Shown here: piece after piece, positions 1 to 9,248 of the stretch | Numbering within the stretch: position 1 is the first letter of the stretch | Layout: the number at the start of each line of letters is the position of its first letter | Origin: JAGWBD01 sp965197455 | GTDB taxonomy: Bacteria > Chloroflexota > Anaerolineae > Aggregatilineales > Phototrophicaceae | DNA: 64,000 bases | Reading direction: 5' to 3' | Assembly (NCBI GenBank): GCA_965197455.1 | Contig: OZ240208.1 | Location: 124,001 to 188,000, forward strand | Notes under the pieces: model-generated | What the model was told of the DNA's origin: nothing | The model's database searches: none | What the model saw: only the letters and a program-made list of their open reading frames with translations | Position numbers and translations under genes: made by a program

Positions 1-1309
1 GGCCGCGGCGCACAGAAACCAGCTTGAGCGCGTTGATCATGTTGGCGTCAGCGATGCGAATGATGCCCAGCGCCGCCTCGGCGACCGTCAGGCCAAAGTG
101 CGCGGCGATCGGCTGCAGGGCTTCCTGCGCCCGCGTCAGGCTAAGCTGGATGCGCCCGCCCAGAAAGTAGCCGGGGTTGATGCGTCCGGCGACCAGGTTG
201 GCATCGGTGAGCGTGGGCTCCTCGCCAACCCCCTGACAGGCCGGCCCAGGGTCGGCGCCGGCGCTTTGCGGCCCCACGCGCAGCGCGCCGCTCTCGTCCA
301 CATGGGCGATGGAACCGCCGCCCGCGCCAATTTCGACGATGTCGACGGTGGGCACCAGGATGGGGTAGCCGGCGCGGCGCCGGTCATGTTCGATCTTGTA
401 GTCGCTGGTAATGCGTGGCGCGCCATCCAGCACCAGCGAGCACTTGGCCGTGGTCCCGCCCACGTCCAGCGAGATGACGTTCGGCTCACCAATCAGCATG
501 CCAATTCTGGCGGCGCCGATGACGCCCGCGACCGGGCCGGATTCGACCAGGTTGACCGGCAACTGGCGGCCGGCGGCGAAGCTGGCGCTGCCGCCGTTGG
601 ATTGCATCACGTGCAGCGTGCGTGGCTCGATGCCCATTTCGTCCAGGTCGCGCTCGAGGTTGTTCAGATAGCGCGCCACGATGGGCTGGACGTAACTGTT
701 GAGCACGGCAGTGTTGCTGCGCTCGAATTCGCGCCACTCCTGCGTGATCTGGTGCGAGAGCGTGACCGGCAAGTCTGGCGCCAGTTCGGCCAGAATGGCG
801 CCGCACTCCAGTTCGTGCTGCGGGTTGATGTAGCTGTGCAGCAAGCAGACCGCGATGGCCTCCACGCCGCCGTCCAGCAGCTGCTGCGCTGCCTGCGCCA
901 CATCCGCGCGCTCCAGCGGCTGCAACACCTCGCCTCGAAAGTTCAGACGCTCGCGCACTTCCAGGCGCAGTCGGCGCGGCACGAAAGGCGTCGGCTTCAC
1001 GTAGGTCATGTTGTAGATGTCGGGGCGGTTGGCGCGCCCGATTTCCAGCACATCGCGGAAGCCGCTGGTGGTGATCAGCCCGGTGCACACGCCCTTGCGT
1101 TCGGTCAGCGCGTTGATGACCAGCGTGGTGCCATGCACGAGGAAGGATGTGGCGCGCGCGTCCTGTTCGCTGTGCCGGATGGCCGCGACGACGCCGGCGC
1201 CGAAGTCCTGCGGCGTGGTCGGTACCTTGGTGCTGCCGATGCTGCCATTGTGCTCGTCCTGCCAGACCAGGTCCGTGAAGGTACCGCCAATGTCGGTCGC
1301 GACGCGCAT
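1..1309 (-). CDS. hyuA: Hydantoinase/oxoprolinase subunit A (HyuA-like), 3' part outside window
   Basis: N-methylhydantoinase A / 5-oxoprolinase family: ATP-dependent ring opening of hydantoins or 5-oxoproline, cytoplasmic. I translated it from the reverse strand. It begins MRVATDIGGTFTDLVWQDE, the ASKHA phosphate-1 motif, then has a VHGTTLVINAL stretch, and around residues 270-290 the second nucleotide motif SLDVGGTTAKCSLV, followed by a glycine-rich EIGAGGGSIAHVD. About 436 residues are present and no stop is reached, so the gene continues beyond base 1. The start ATG (1309-1307) lies one base after the upstream ATPase stop, so it is translationally linked to the peptide ABC operon. The transporter probably feeds its substrate. 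The HyuB partner, if present, lies outside the window. Confidence 0.93.
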   Translation of the reverse strand, partial: MRVATDIGGTFTDLVWQDEHNGSIGSTKVPTTPQDFGAGVVAAIRHSEQDARATSFLVHGTTLVINALTERKGVCTGLITTSGFRDVLEIGRANRPDIYNMTYVKPTPFVPRRLRLEVRERLNFRGEVLQPLERADVAQAAQQLLDGGVEAIAVCLLHSYINPQHELECGAILAELAPDLPVTLSHQITQEWREFERSNTAVLNSYVQPIVARYLNNLERDLDEMGIEPRTLHVMQSNGGSASFAAGRQLPVNLVESGPVAGVIGAARIGMLIGEPNVISLDVGGTTAKCSLVLDGAPRITSDYKIEHDRRRAGYPILVPTVDIVEIGAGGGSIAHVDESGALRVGPQSAGADPGPACQGVGEEPTLTDANLVAGRINPGYFLGGRIQLSLTRAQEALQPIAAHFGLTVAEAALGIIRIADANMINALKLVSVRRG

Positions 1310-1310
1310 G

Positions 1311-2321
1311 TCAGGGCTGACCCTGACCGTTCGGTTGCTCGAAGAGGTGGCAGCGCACAATGTGTTCGCCGCCGGTTGTGGTGACGGGCACCGTCAGCGG
1401 GTCGATGCGGCGGCAATGCTCCATCACCTGCGGGCAGCGCGTGTGGAAGCTGCAGCCGGAGGGGAGATCGACCGGGCTGGGGATCTCGCCGGTGGAGCGG
1501 ATTTGCACCGGACGCAGCGCCTCTTCCTGCTCGGTCAGCACCGGGATGGAAGAGAGCAGCATCTGCGTGTAGGGATGTTGTGGCGATTCAAAGAAGTGCA
1601 TGGTCTCGGCCACTTCAGCGACGCGCCCCAGGTACATGATGGCGACGCGCGTGGCCAGGTTGCGCATCACGCTCAGGTCATGGGTGATGAAGAGGTAGGT
1701 CAGGTTGAGCTCGCGCTGCAGGCGCATGAGCAGGTTGATGACCTTGCCCTGTACCGAGACATCAAGAGCGGAGGTCGGCTCGTCGAGGATGATGAGCGTG
1801 GGGTCGGTGGCCAGGGCGCGCGCAATGGCGATGATCTGGCGTTCGCCACCGCTCAACTGACGCGGGTACTTGTGCATGTAGTCATGCGGCAGATCAACCA
1901 GCTCCAGCAGGCGCATGACCTCGGTGAAGCGATCCTTTTCCGGCTGATGGATGCTCAGTGGCAGCTCGAGAATCTGGCGGATGGTACGGCGCGGGTTGAG
2001 CGAGGAGCCGGGGTCCTGAAAGACGATCTGGATTTCCTTGCGCAGGTCCAGCGGCCTGCGGTCCCCCTGCGCGAACAGGTCGCGCCCGTTGAAGGTAATG
2101 GTGCCGCTGGTGGGCAGGTACATGCCCATGGTGATGTAGGCGATGGTGCTTTTGCCGGAGCCGGATTCTCCGACGATGCCGAAGGTCTCGCCGCGCTGTA
2201 CGTCGAAAGAGACGCCGTCCACGGCCTTGACCGTGATGGGCTCGCGTTTGATGATGCCCTTGCGCCCCACGATAAAGTGCTTGCGCAGATTGTCGATCCG
2301 CAGGATGACGTCATCGCTCAT
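1311..2321 (-). CDS. dppF: Dipeptide/oligopeptide ABC transporter ATP-binding protein (DppF/OppF type)
   Basis: Cytoplasmic ATPase powering peptide uptake, 336 aa, the normal length for this family. Walker A GESGSGKST is at residues 51-59, the Q-loop FQDPGSSLNP near 101, the ABC signature LSGGERQ at 156 and Walker B LIILDEPTSALD at 176. The C-terminal oligopeptide-transporter extension carries the Cys motif HTRCPQVMEHC, which in this family binds an Fe-S cluster or metal. It overlaps the DppD gene by four bases and sits one base before hyuA, so it is the last transporter gene of the operon. The exact substrate (di-, oligopeptide, nickel or opine) cannot be read from the ATPase. Confidence 0.93.
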   Translation of the reverse strand: MSDDVILRIDNLRKHFIVGRKGIIKREPITVKAVDGVSFDVQRGETFGIVGESGSGKSTIAYITMGMYLPTSGTITFNGRDLFAQGDRRPLDLRKEIQIVFQDPGSSLNPRRTIRQILELPLSIHQPEKDRFTEVMRLLELVDLPHDYMHKYPRQLSGGERQIIAIARALATDPTLIILDEPTSALDVSVQGKVINLLMRLQRELNLTYLFITHDLSVMRNLATRVAIMYLGRVAEVAETMHFFESPQHPYTQMLLSSIPVLTEQEEALRPVQIRSTGEIPSPVDLPSGCSFHTRCPQVMEHCRRIDPLTVPVTTTGGEHIVRCHLFEQPNGQGQP

Positions 2322-3361
2322 ACCGGCATGGACTCCGCCTTGTACATGGACACCTTCTGCGCTTCATCGTAGAGGAAGCAGGCCACTTCGTGCGATTCTT
2401 CTCCCGGCTGCCTGACCTGGAACGCAGGCGGCTTCTCCCGGCTGCAAACCGGCATGACGTGCGGGCAGCGGCTGTGAAAGCGACAGCCGGTCGGTGGATT
2501 CCGGTAATCCGGAATGCGGCCGGGGATGCCTTCGCTGATGCCGCCGCCGGTCAGTCGCGGCACGGCCTCCATCAGCCCCTGTGTATAGGGATGCAACGGG
2601 TTGACGAAGAGGCGGCGTGTGGGCGCGACCTCGACCATGTTGCCGGCATACATCACGTAGACGCGGTCGGTCATCTGCCGCACGATGCCCAGCGTGTGCG
2701 AGATGAGGATGAAGGAATTGCCCCGCTCATCCACCAGGTTCTGCAGCAGTCGCAACACCTGGTCCTGGATCGTCACGTCCAGCGCCGTGCCCGGTTCATC
2801 CGCGATCAGCAGGCCCGGCTCGGTGCTGAGCGCCATGCCGATGCAGACGCGCTGGCGCATGCCGCCGCTGAGCTGGACAGGATAGCTGTCCAGCAGGCGT
2901 TCGGGGTCGGCCAGCGCGACCTGGCGCAGGGCCTGCAGCGCTCGCTCGCGCAATTCACCGCGGTTCAGGTTCTGGTTTTCGGCCGAGGCGTAGCGAATCA
3001 CGGCTGTGAGCTGCTGGCCGACGGTAAAGACCGGGTTAAGCGCGGCCGTCGGATCCTGAAAGATCATGGAGATGCCTTCGCCGCGCATCTCCACCAACTC
3101 GCGCTGACCCATTTTCAATACGTCGTTGCCCTGGAAGATGATTTCCCCCTGCGGGATCTCCGCCGGCGGCGTCGGCAGGACGCGCAGGATGGTTTTCATC
3201 GTGGTTGTCTTGCCACAGCCGGTCTCGCCCACCAGGCCGACGCGTTCGCCGGGCATGACATGGAAGTTAATGTGATCCAGTACCCTGAGAACTCCTCCAT
3301 AGACACGGTAATGGACGGAGAGGTCGCGCAGTTCCAGCAGGGGTGCGTCCGAATTCACCAT
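2318..3361 (-). CDS. dppD: Dipeptide/oligopeptide ABC transporter ATP-binding protein (DppD/OppD type)
   Basis: Partner ATPase of DppF, 347 aa. Walker A GETGCGKT is at residues 45-52, the Q-loop FQDPTAALNP near 101, the signature LSGGMRQR at 164 and Walker B LLIADEPGTALDVT at 184. The family usually has PTTALDVT, so the G after DEP is a mild variant. The C-terminal peptide-transporter domain contains CRFHSRCPHVMPVC. The start ATG shares its last base position with the stop of the DppC gene (TAATG arrangement), showing tight operon packing. Two different ATPases, DppD and DppF, form the heterodimer typical of peptide importers. Confidence 0.93.
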   Translation of the reverse strand: MVNSDAPLLELRDLSVHYRVYGGVLRVLDHINFHVMPGERVGLVGETGCGKTTTMKTILRVLPTPPAEIPQGEIIFQGNDVLKMGQRELVEMRGEGISMIFQDPTAALNPVFTVGQQLTAVIRYASAENQNLNRGELRERALQALRQVALADPERLLDSYPVQLSGGMRQRVCIGMALSTEPGLLIADEPGTALDVTIQDQVLRLLQNLVDERGNSFILISHTLGIVRQMTDRVYVMYAGNMVEVAPTRRLFVNPLHPYTQGLMEAVPRLTGGGISEGIPGRIPDYRNPPTGCRFHSRCPHVMPVCSREKPPAFQVRQPGEESHEVACFLYDEAQKVSMYKAESMPV

Positions 3362-4290
3362 TACACCTCTTCCGCGGAGAACAGGTCATTCAGGCCGTCG
3401 CCCAGCAGGTTGAAACCGAGCACAACCACCACGATGGCGAGCGCCGGGAAGATGGCCATCCACCATTGCCCCGTCGGCAGATAGTCTGCGCCCTTGGCGA
3501 CCATGGTGCCCAGGCCTGGCTGGGGCTCCTGCACGCCCAGGCCGAGGAAGCTGAGCATCGAACCGATGATGATGACCCAGCCCATGTCCAGGCTCATCTT
3601 GGTGAAAATGGGCGAAACCATGTTGGGCAGGATCTCGCTGAACAGGATGTGGCGCGTGCCAGCGCCGATGGTTTCAGCTGAACTGACGAAATACTCGGTG
3701 CGCAGGGCGCTGGCGAGGCCATAGACCAGACGCGTGTACCAGGGCCACCACATCAGCGAGACGGCGACCATCGAGTTGGTGAGGTTGGGTGTCAGCACGG
3801 AAGCGATGGCCAGCGCAAGAATCAACGGTGGCACCGAGAGAAAAATGTCCGTGATGCGCATGATGACCGTGTCGATGAGCGTGCCCTGGAAGTAGCCGGC
3901 AATCATGCCCAGCGTCACGCCAACAGGCACAACCAGGGTCAGCACCACCACGCCCATCATCAGGGAATAGCGGAAGCCGAAAATAATCCGGCTGAAAATA
4001 TCTCGCCCGAACTGGTCCGTGCCGAGCAGATTGACGCCGTCGGGCGGCGCCTTGGCGTTGGCAAAATCGGTAAAGGGTTCAACATGTTTGGGGAAGGGAG
4101 TCACATAGGATGCGAATATGGCCAGCAGGATGATGATGATGACCATCGCCAGGCCAAGGACGGAAAGCGGATTGCGCGAGAACTTGTACCAGGCGCGGCC
4201 AATGTTGTCGCGGCGATTCTGGCGTTGAATGCTCGCCAGCTCTTTGGCATCAAGCACTGCGGGAGCCGGTTGCGCGGTAATTTCAGCCAT
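3361..4290 (-). CDS. dppC: Peptide ABC transporter permease (DppC type)
   Basis: Integral membrane permease, 309 aa. The N-terminal cytoplasmic stretch contains RDNIGRAWYKFSRNPLSVLGL, the OppC N-terminal signature, followed by the first helix. A periplasmic loop has the DQFGRDIFSRIIFGFRYSL motif diagnostic of DppC/OppC. The BPD_transp_1 domain carries about five further helices and an EAA-like loop near ETIGAGTRHILFSEILPNM that contacts the ATPases. The C-terminus ends LGDGLNDLFSAEEV, close to the LGDGLRD.LDPR ending of the family. It lies two bases after the DppB gene. Confidence 0.93.
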   Translation of the reverse strand: MAEITAQPAPAVLDAKELASIQRQNRRDNIGRAWYKFSRNPLSVLGLAMVIIIILLAIFASYVTPFPKHVEPFTDFANAKAPPDGVNLLGTDQFGRDIFSRIIFGFRYSLMMGVVVLTLVVPVGVTLGMIAGYFQGTLIDTVIMRITDIFLSVPPLILALAIASVLTPNLTNSMVAVSLMWWPWYTRLVYGLASALRTEYFVSSAETIGAGTRHILFSEILPNMVSPIFTKMSLDMGWVIIIGSMLSFLGLGVQEPQPGLGTMVAKGADYLPTGQWWMAIFPALAIVVVVLGFNLLGDGLNDLFSAEEV

Positions 4291-4292
4291 TC

Positions 4293-5357
4293 TCAGTCGC
4301 TCCTTGCTCCGCGCAGGCGGATGCGCGGGTCCAAAATTCCGACGACGAGGTCCACAAGAATATTGACAACAATGAAGGTGACTCCCAGTATCAGGATGAC
4401 AGCCGCGATGGCATTCAGGTCCTTGCGCAGCATCGCGTGCGTGGCGTAGCGGGAAATACCCGGCCAGTTGAAGATCACTTCCACCAGGAATGCGTTGGAG
4501 AGGTTGGCGGCGAAGTCCAGGCCGAAGATCGACACGGTCGGAATCAACGAGGGCTTGAGCAAAAAGCGCCCGGTTACTATGCGCTCCGGGATGCCCAGGG
4601 CGCGCTCCGCGGCGATGTAATCGCGCGTCAGATTGTCTGCCATTGTCGAGCGGGTGATGCGCGCCTCCTGAGCGAGCGAGCCCAGCGCCAGGGCCACCGC
4701 GGGCAGTATCAGGTGGTGCAGCGCATTGATAAAGGTCGAGAACTGACCGGCCAGCAGCGAATCCACGGTGAACAGGCCGGTAACGTGTGGCGGTGCATCG
4801 ACATTGCTGCTCAGACGGCCGATAGACGGAAAGATATCCAGACCAAATTCTGAAGTGGTCAGGAAGGTGAGAAAGATGATGGCAAAGACGAAGGCAGGGG
4901 TCACCACGCCCAGATAGGAAACGACGCGCACCAGGTTATCCACCCAGGTGTCCTTGTGGCGCGCGCTTAAGGTGCCCAGAGTGATGCCGCCAATGGCCGA
5001 GATGAGGCCCGCCAGCAGCACCAGCTCCATCGACGCCGGCAGGAAATTGACGACATCGTCGATGACCGGGCGCCGCGTAACCAGCGAATCGCCCAGGTCA
5101 CCGCGCAGGGCGTTGAAGAACCAGTACTGGTATTGCACCAGCAAGGGCTCGTCCAGGCGCATTTCGTCGCGCAGACGTTGAACAGTTTCCTGCGGTGCCC
5201 TTGCCCCCAGCGCCGTACGGGCCGGATCGCCCGGCAGCACGCGGCTGAGCAGGAAGATGAGGATGCTGAGCCCGAAGAGCACGAAGATAGACTGGAAGAT
5301 GCGTCTTCCGAGGAAGACTAGCAGCCGTTGCAGTTCTTCCCGGTTGAAGAAATTCAT
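4293..5357 (-). CDS. dppB: Peptide ABC transporter permease (DppB type)
   Basis: Integral membrane permease, about 354 aa from the chosen ATG at 5357 (MNFFNREELQ). The reading frame is open to 5408, but that longer start lies inside a perfect hairpin and adds an unlikely proline-rich leader, so I prefer 5357. After the first helix comes LPGDPARTALG, the DppB/OppB signature (PGDP), then an extracytoplasmic loop with LDEPLLVQYQYWF. The EAA loop is near DYIAAERALGIPERIV and the C-terminus ends VGILDPRIRLRGARSD, with the DPRI.L motif. The loop between helices 3 and 4 is longer than in E. coli DppB. It precedes dppC directly. Confidence 0.92.
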   Translation of the reverse strand: MNFFNREELQRLLVFLGRRIFQSIFVLFGLSILIFLLSRVLPGDPARTALGARAPQETVQRLRDEMRLDEPLLVQYQYWFFNALRGDLGDSLVTRRPVIDDVVNFLPASMELVLLAGLISAIGGITLGTLSARHKDTWVDNLVRVVSYLGVVTPAFVFAIIFLTFLTTSEFGLDIFPSIGRLSSNVDAPPHVTGLFTVDSLLAGQFSTFINALHHLILPAVALALGSLAQEARITRSTMADNLTRDYIAAERALGIPERIVTGRFLLKPSLIPTVSIFGLDFAANLSNAFLVEVIFNWPGISRYATHAMLRKDLNAIAAVILILGVTFIVVNILVDLVVGILDPRIRLRGARSD

Positions 5358-5388
5358 CGCGCTGCCCTGTTTGCCTGTTCGCAGTGGG

Positions 5389-5414
5389 GGAGGTGTGGCC
5401 GCAGCCACACCTCC
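5389..5414 (-). terminator. Perfect 11-bp hairpin between binding-protein and permease genes
   Basis: Stem 5389-5399 pairs perfectly with 5404-5414, with a four-base loop at 5400-5403. No T-run follows on the minus strand. The site is 25 bases past the stop of the second binding-protein gene and just ahead of dppB. A hairpin here can act as a partial terminator or an mRNA 3'-end stabiliser that keeps the binding protein in excess over the membrane parts. That role is inferred. Confidence 0.7.
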
Positions 5415-5438
5415 AGTTGCATTCGGTAATGGTTACCG

Positions 5439-7022
5439 CTAGTTGTTGATGTTGATGTTCGCTGCGAAGATCTGGTAGCCCATGACCGAGCTGTTGGCCT
5501 CGGGGTCCCATTCGACGTAGTCGACGACGGCGTGCTTCTCCAGCTGATCGTAGAGGAATAGCGAGGGCGCCATGCTGGCGATCTGCGCCTGCAACTCGGC
5601 GTACTTGGCGAAGCGATCGGCCTCATCAACGGTCAGCAGGGCGTCGGCGATGGCCGCGTCCAGCTCTTCGTCCAGCAGCCATTCGTTCTGCTGCCAGGTG
5701 TTGGCCGTTGGCGAGGTGTAGCGCTGCTGCAGCATCAGGCCGGCTTCCGGCAGATCCGTCGAAACGTAGATGGTGACGATATGCGGGCTGGTCTCCATGC
5801 TGCTGGTGTTTTCTACCACGCTCAGCCAGGGGCTGGTCTGAACGTTCACCGCCACGCCGATATCAGCCATGTTGGCCTGGAAGAGCAGGGCAAACTGCTC
5901 CTCGAAGGGCACTTCGCTGATCCAGACGACGTCGATCGGGTAGTCAGCAATGTTGTCCGCGTACTGGCACTGGGCCAGATGTGCATTGGCCTGGTCCAGG
6001 TCGCGCCGGTAGACGGTGACATCCGGGTTATGCCCGCCGACAGTCTGCGGAACGGGGCCGATCATCGCCTGCGTGCCCGGCCATTCGAGAGCGACGACCT
6101 GGTCGTAGTCGAAGGCGTAGGACAGGGCGATGCGGCAATGGACATCATCCAGCGGCGCCAGCCGTGTGTTCATCATGTAGTAGAAGCTGGTCATCGTCGG
6201 GAAGGCCTTGATGGCGATGTTGTCGCGGGCGGCGAGGGCATCCAGCGCCTCAATGCTCTGCCAGGCGTCCGAGATTTCCAGTTCGCCATCAAGCATCAGG
6301 GAACGGACGGTGGCTGCCTCGGTCGTGTCAATATAGGTGAGCGTTTCCGGGGCGTTCGCGGCGAAGTTCTCTGCGTTCCACCAGCCGTCAAAGCGCGCCA
6401 TGTCCAGATAGCCAACCAGCGGATAGTCGGTTACCAGGAAGGGGCCGGAACCGGCGTCATTGGTGAGCAGATAGCCCTTGCCGTAGTCGCCGTGATCGCC
6501 GTAAAGGGTCGATTCCATGTCGTAGTTGGCACGGACGAGATCCTCGTTGGCGATGTAGAGACGCACCAGCTTGGGAATGAAGAGGCCGTCGGGCTGGTCC
6601 AGGGTGAACTGGACCGTGTAGTCATCCAGCGCCGCCGCGGCAGCGTCCGGCACCAGGTAGGCGTAGCCTTCACCTATTGCGTTAATGCGATTGGTGCTGT
6701 AGACGACATCGCTGGCCAGCAGCTCTGAACCGTCGTGGAACATCACGCCCTGGCGCAGGTTGAAGGTGTAGACGAGGCCGTCATCGGAAACATTCCATGA
6801 TTCTGCCAGATGGGGGCCTACGCCGCCGTCCGAGTTCGGGAAGATCAGCGTGTCGTAGATACTGGCCAGCGCGTGCGAACTGGAGAAATCGTCGCCAACA
6901 GCCGGGTCGATCATGGTTGGAAAGGAGAAGGTGATGCGCAGCTGTTTCTCACTATCCTGGGCCATGGCCGTTGCCGAGATGACCAGCATCAACAGCAGGG
7001 ACAGAACAAGCAACTTTCTCAT
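5439..7022 (-). CDS. dppA: Peptide ABC transporter substrate-binding protein (SBP_bac_5), copy 2
   Basis: Extracytoplasmic family-5 binding protein, 527 aa. The signal peptide at residues 1-21 (MRKLLVLSLLLMLVISATAMA) is cut before QDSE, and no lipobox Cys is present, so the mature protein is not lipid-anchored by this route. Family features are HLAESWNVSDDGLVYTFNLR near residue 68, then GVMFHDGSELLASDVVYS, the SBP_bac_5 core motif. A GAGGAG ribosome site lies eight bases upstream of the ATG. It is clearly a paralogue of the neighbouring gene at 7107-8699, so the transporter has two alternative receptors. A hairpin follows the stop. Confidence 0.93.
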   Translation of the reverse strand: MRKLLVLSLLLMLVISATAMAQDSEKQLRITFSFPTMIDPAVGDDFSSSHALASIYDTLIFPNSDGGVGPHLAESWNVSDDGLVYTFNLRQGVMFHDGSELLASDVVYSTNRINAIGEGYAYLVPDAAAAALDDYTVQFTLDQPDGLFIPKLVRLYIANEDLVRANYDMESTLYGDHGDYGKGYLLTNDAGSGPFLVTDYPLVGYLDMARFDGWWNAENFAANAPETLTYIDTTEAATVRSLMLDGELEISDAWQSIEALDALAARDNIAIKAFPTMTSFYYMMNTRLAPLDDVHCRIALSYAFDYDQVVALEWPGTQAMIGPVPQTVGGHNPDVTVYRRDLDQANAHLAQCQYADNIADYPIDVVWISEVPFEEQFALLFQANMADIGVAVNVQTSPWLSVVENTSSMETSPHIVTIYVSTDLPEAGLMLQQRYTSPTANTWQQNEWLLDEELDAAIADALLTVDEADRFAKYAELQAQIASMAPSLFLYDQLEKHAVVDYVEWDPEANSSVMGYQIFAANININN

Positions 7023-7106
7023 GATGCTTCTCTCCTCATGAATACGAAACGATATTCCGAAGCCGATAAAATCGACAAAGGTAATGATGCGGTGGCTGTC
7101 ACCATG

Positions 7107-8699
7107 TTATCCATCTGACGGGTTGTTCACACCAATCTGCGGCAGATAGTAGTGATAGCCCTGAATGCGGGCCCCGGCAGACGAATCCCACTCCACATAG
7201 TCGGCGACGGCGCGCTTCTCAAGTTGATCGTAGAGGAAGAAGGAAACGACATCCGCGGCGAGCTGCTCCTGCAGCGCTTCGTATTTGGCGAAGCGCTCGT
7301 TGATGTCCACCGTGGCCAGGGCGTCGTCGATGGCCGCGTCAAGCTCCGCATCTTCCAGCCATTCGTTCTGGAAGAAGGTGGCGGCCGTATCCGAGTGGTA
7401 GCGTTGCTTGAGTAGCAGGCCCGCTTCCGGCAGATCTGCGCCGGTGTAGAGCGTGACGATATGCGGGCTCAACTCCTTGCTGGCGGTGTTGTTCACGACG
7501 CTTAGCCAGGGCAGGCCGATTACGTTGGCCGCCATACCGATTTCTGCCAGGTTCGCCTGGAAGAGCACGGCGAACTGTTCCTCGTCCGGCACTTCCGTTA
7601 TCCAGACGACATCGATGGGGTAATCAGCGATGTTGTCGGCGTACTGACATTCGGCCAGCGCGGCGCGGGCTGCGTCCAGATCGCGCCGGGGCGTGAAGAC
7701 GTTCGGGTTGTGCCCCGGCGTGGCCTGGGAAAGGATGCCGACCATCGCCTGGGTGCCGGGCCACTCGAGGCTGACGATAGTATCGTAATCATAGGCTAGG
7801 GCCGCCGCCTTGCGGCAGTTCACGTCATCGAAGGGCGGCAGGGTGTTGTTCGCCATGTAGTAGAGCGAGCTGCCCATGGAGGTCGTGTCAATGTGCACGC
7901 CTTCGAGATTACCCATGGACTTCAGCGCCTCAAGGCCTTGCCAGGGGTCGCTGATTTCCAGTTCGCCATCGACGAAGAGGGAACGAATGGTGACGGACTC
8001 GATCGTGCCGATGAAGGTAACCTCGTCGGCCGCGTTGTCCACAAAGGCGTCCTGGTTCCAGTAATCGCCGAAGCGCGACATCTTGATGTACTCGGCGAGG
8101 GAGACGTCTTCGACCTGATAGGGGCCGGAGCCGGCATCATGGGTGAGCAACCACTCCTTGCCGTAGTCGCCATGCCCCTCGTAGATGCCCTCACCGTAGT
8201 TGGCGCGTACCAGTTCCTCGTTCAGGAAGTAGAAGCGGGCCAGGCGTAGCGTGAAGAGCGGGTCGGCGTTTGCCAGCGTGAAACGCACGCTGTAGTCATC
8301 AAGCGCCTCTACCTCAGCCGGGGGCAAAAGGTAGACGAATCCTTCGCCAACTTCGTGAATGCGATTGTAGCTATAGGCGATGTCGCTGGCCTGCACCTCA
8401 CTCCCATCGTGGAAGAGCACACCCTCGCGCAGGTGGAAGGTGTAGCCAAGCCCGTCGTCAGAAACGTCCCAGCTTTCCGCGACCCAGGGAACGACGCCGC
8501 CAGCGGGGTTCGGGAAGATGAGTGAGTCGTAAATGTTGGTTATCGAAATTGAACTTGAAAAATCGGAGCCGACATGAGGGTCGATGAACGTTGGCCAGGC
8601 GAAATTGGCACGCAGCTGACGGCCGCCATCATCCTGGGCCAGGGTGGTTGCTGAAAAGACAAGTAACAAGGTCAGGGTAATCAAAAGGGTACGTTTCAT
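7107..8699 (-). CDS. dppA: Peptide ABC transporter substrate-binding protein (SBP_bac_5), copy 1
   Basis: Family-5 extracytoplasmic binding protein, 530 aa from ATG 8699 (MKRTLLITLT). This start is preferred over an in-frame start five codons upstream because GGAGGA sits at the right distance before it. The signal peptide ends TTLA and the mature protein starts QDDG, again without a lipobox Cys. Core motifs are WVAESWDVSDDGLGYTFHLR and LFHDGSEVQASDIAYS. The fold-wide resemblance to the product of 5439-7022, including the conserved GDYGKxxLLTxDAGSGP segment, marks a tandem duplication. It is the first gene of the operon. Confidence 0.93.
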   Translation of the reverse strand: MKRTLLITLTLLLVFSATTLAQDDGGRQLRANFAWPTFIDPHVGSDFSSSISITNIYDSLIFPNPAGGVVPWVAESWDVSDDGLGYTFHLREGVLFHDGSEVQASDIAYSYNRIHEVGEGFVYLLPPAEVEALDDYSVRFTLANADPLFTLRLARFYFLNEELVRANYGEGIYEGHGDYGKEWLLTHDAGSGPYQVEDVSLAEYIKMSRFGDYWNQDAFVDNAADEVTFIGTIESVTIRSLFVDGELEISDPWQGLEALKSMGNLEGVHIDTTSMGSSLYYMANNTLPPFDDVNCRKAAALAYDYDTIVSLEWPGTQAMVGILSQATPGHNPNVFTPRRDLDAARAALAECQYADNIADYPIDVVWITEVPDEEQFAVLFQANLAEIGMAANVIGLPWLSVVNNTASKELSPHIVTLYTGADLPEAGLLLKQRYHSDTAATFFQNEWLEDAELDAAIDDALATVDINERFAKYEALQEQLAADVVSFFLYDQLEKRAVADYVEWDSSAGARIQGYHYYLPQIGVNNPSDG

Positions 8700-8760
8700 G
8701 GAACTGTCCTCCAACGGTTCTGAATGAAAAGCGAATGACTCTGGGAACGTGCAAGTGTCG

Positions 8761-8788
8761 CGGATTCAAGCTTCTCCCGTTGAATCCG
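8761..8788. promoter_or_regulatory. 9-bp perfect inverted repeat in dpp leader
   Basis: CGGATTCAA at 8761-8769 is mirrored by TTGAATCCG at 8780-8788 with a ten-base spacer. It lies 60-90 bases upstream of the first binding-protein start, downstream of the predicted promoter. It could be a repressor operator or an RNA hairpin in the leader. The symmetry is seen directly; the role is a guess. Confidence 0.5.
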
Positions 8789-9044
8789 GGCGTCAGTCTG
8801 CAAGCGACCTGACGCGCGCCTGAATTGTTGCTGCTGGAAGGTGAGCGCCTGGCTGTCGTCAGGGTCAGGAGATGCGCCCGGTCTCCGGACCCGCCTGGGC
8901 GGGCGGGGGTGCAATAGCGGAATTGCAAGACGGGCTGCAGGCCACATATGCAAGCGTTGGCAATGCGGGAAGCCTGTGCCGCCTGTTGTGTTGAACTTCG
9001 CCATGCCTGTTCCGGCTTTCGGGCGAACCCATCTTAGTGACGGG

Positions 9045-9073
9045 AGGTTAACGCGCCGTTGCGGTCTTGTCAA
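9045..9073 (-). promoter_or_regulatory. Candidate sigma-70-type promoter of the peptide ABC operon
   Basis: On the minus strand TTGACA (9073-9068) is followed after exactly 17 bases by TAACCT (9050-9045). The -35 is perfect and the -10 keeps TAxxxT. It would give a leader of roughly 340 bases before the first binding-protein gene. Confidence 0.5.
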
Positions 9074-9248
9074 AAACTGATTTACAGGCCAGGCGTAATC
9101 TTGTATCAGCAGCGATTGTGGACACATGCCGGGTACTCCAGGCGCCCGTGCGTTGCATTCCATGCACTGAACGCCTGCAATCAACCTGGAACGCGAACCC
9201 TGTCGTGTACAATTCTTCGAAGGCACAGGTGTTTCGCGGTGGGAAACA

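Larger units (their letters stand above)
8700..9248. other. Intergenic region between divergent units, leader of the dpp operon
   Basis: About 550 bases without a convincing gene on either strand. It holds the leader of the minus-strand peptide operon, with an inverted repeat at 8761-8788 and a GC-rich small stem at 8889-8902. A minus-strand promoter candidate lies at 9045-9073, and upstream sequence of the broken glutaredoxin gene is at the right end, where TACAAT at 9208-9213 could be a plus-strand -10 without a good -35. Short reading frames here look like chance frames of GC-rich DNA. Confidence 0.7.

Noticed and set aside
98..2372. Overlapping plus-strand frames over the hyuA and dppF genes
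   Set aside because: The minus strand encodes clear HyuA and DppF proteins; the plus frames show no motif.
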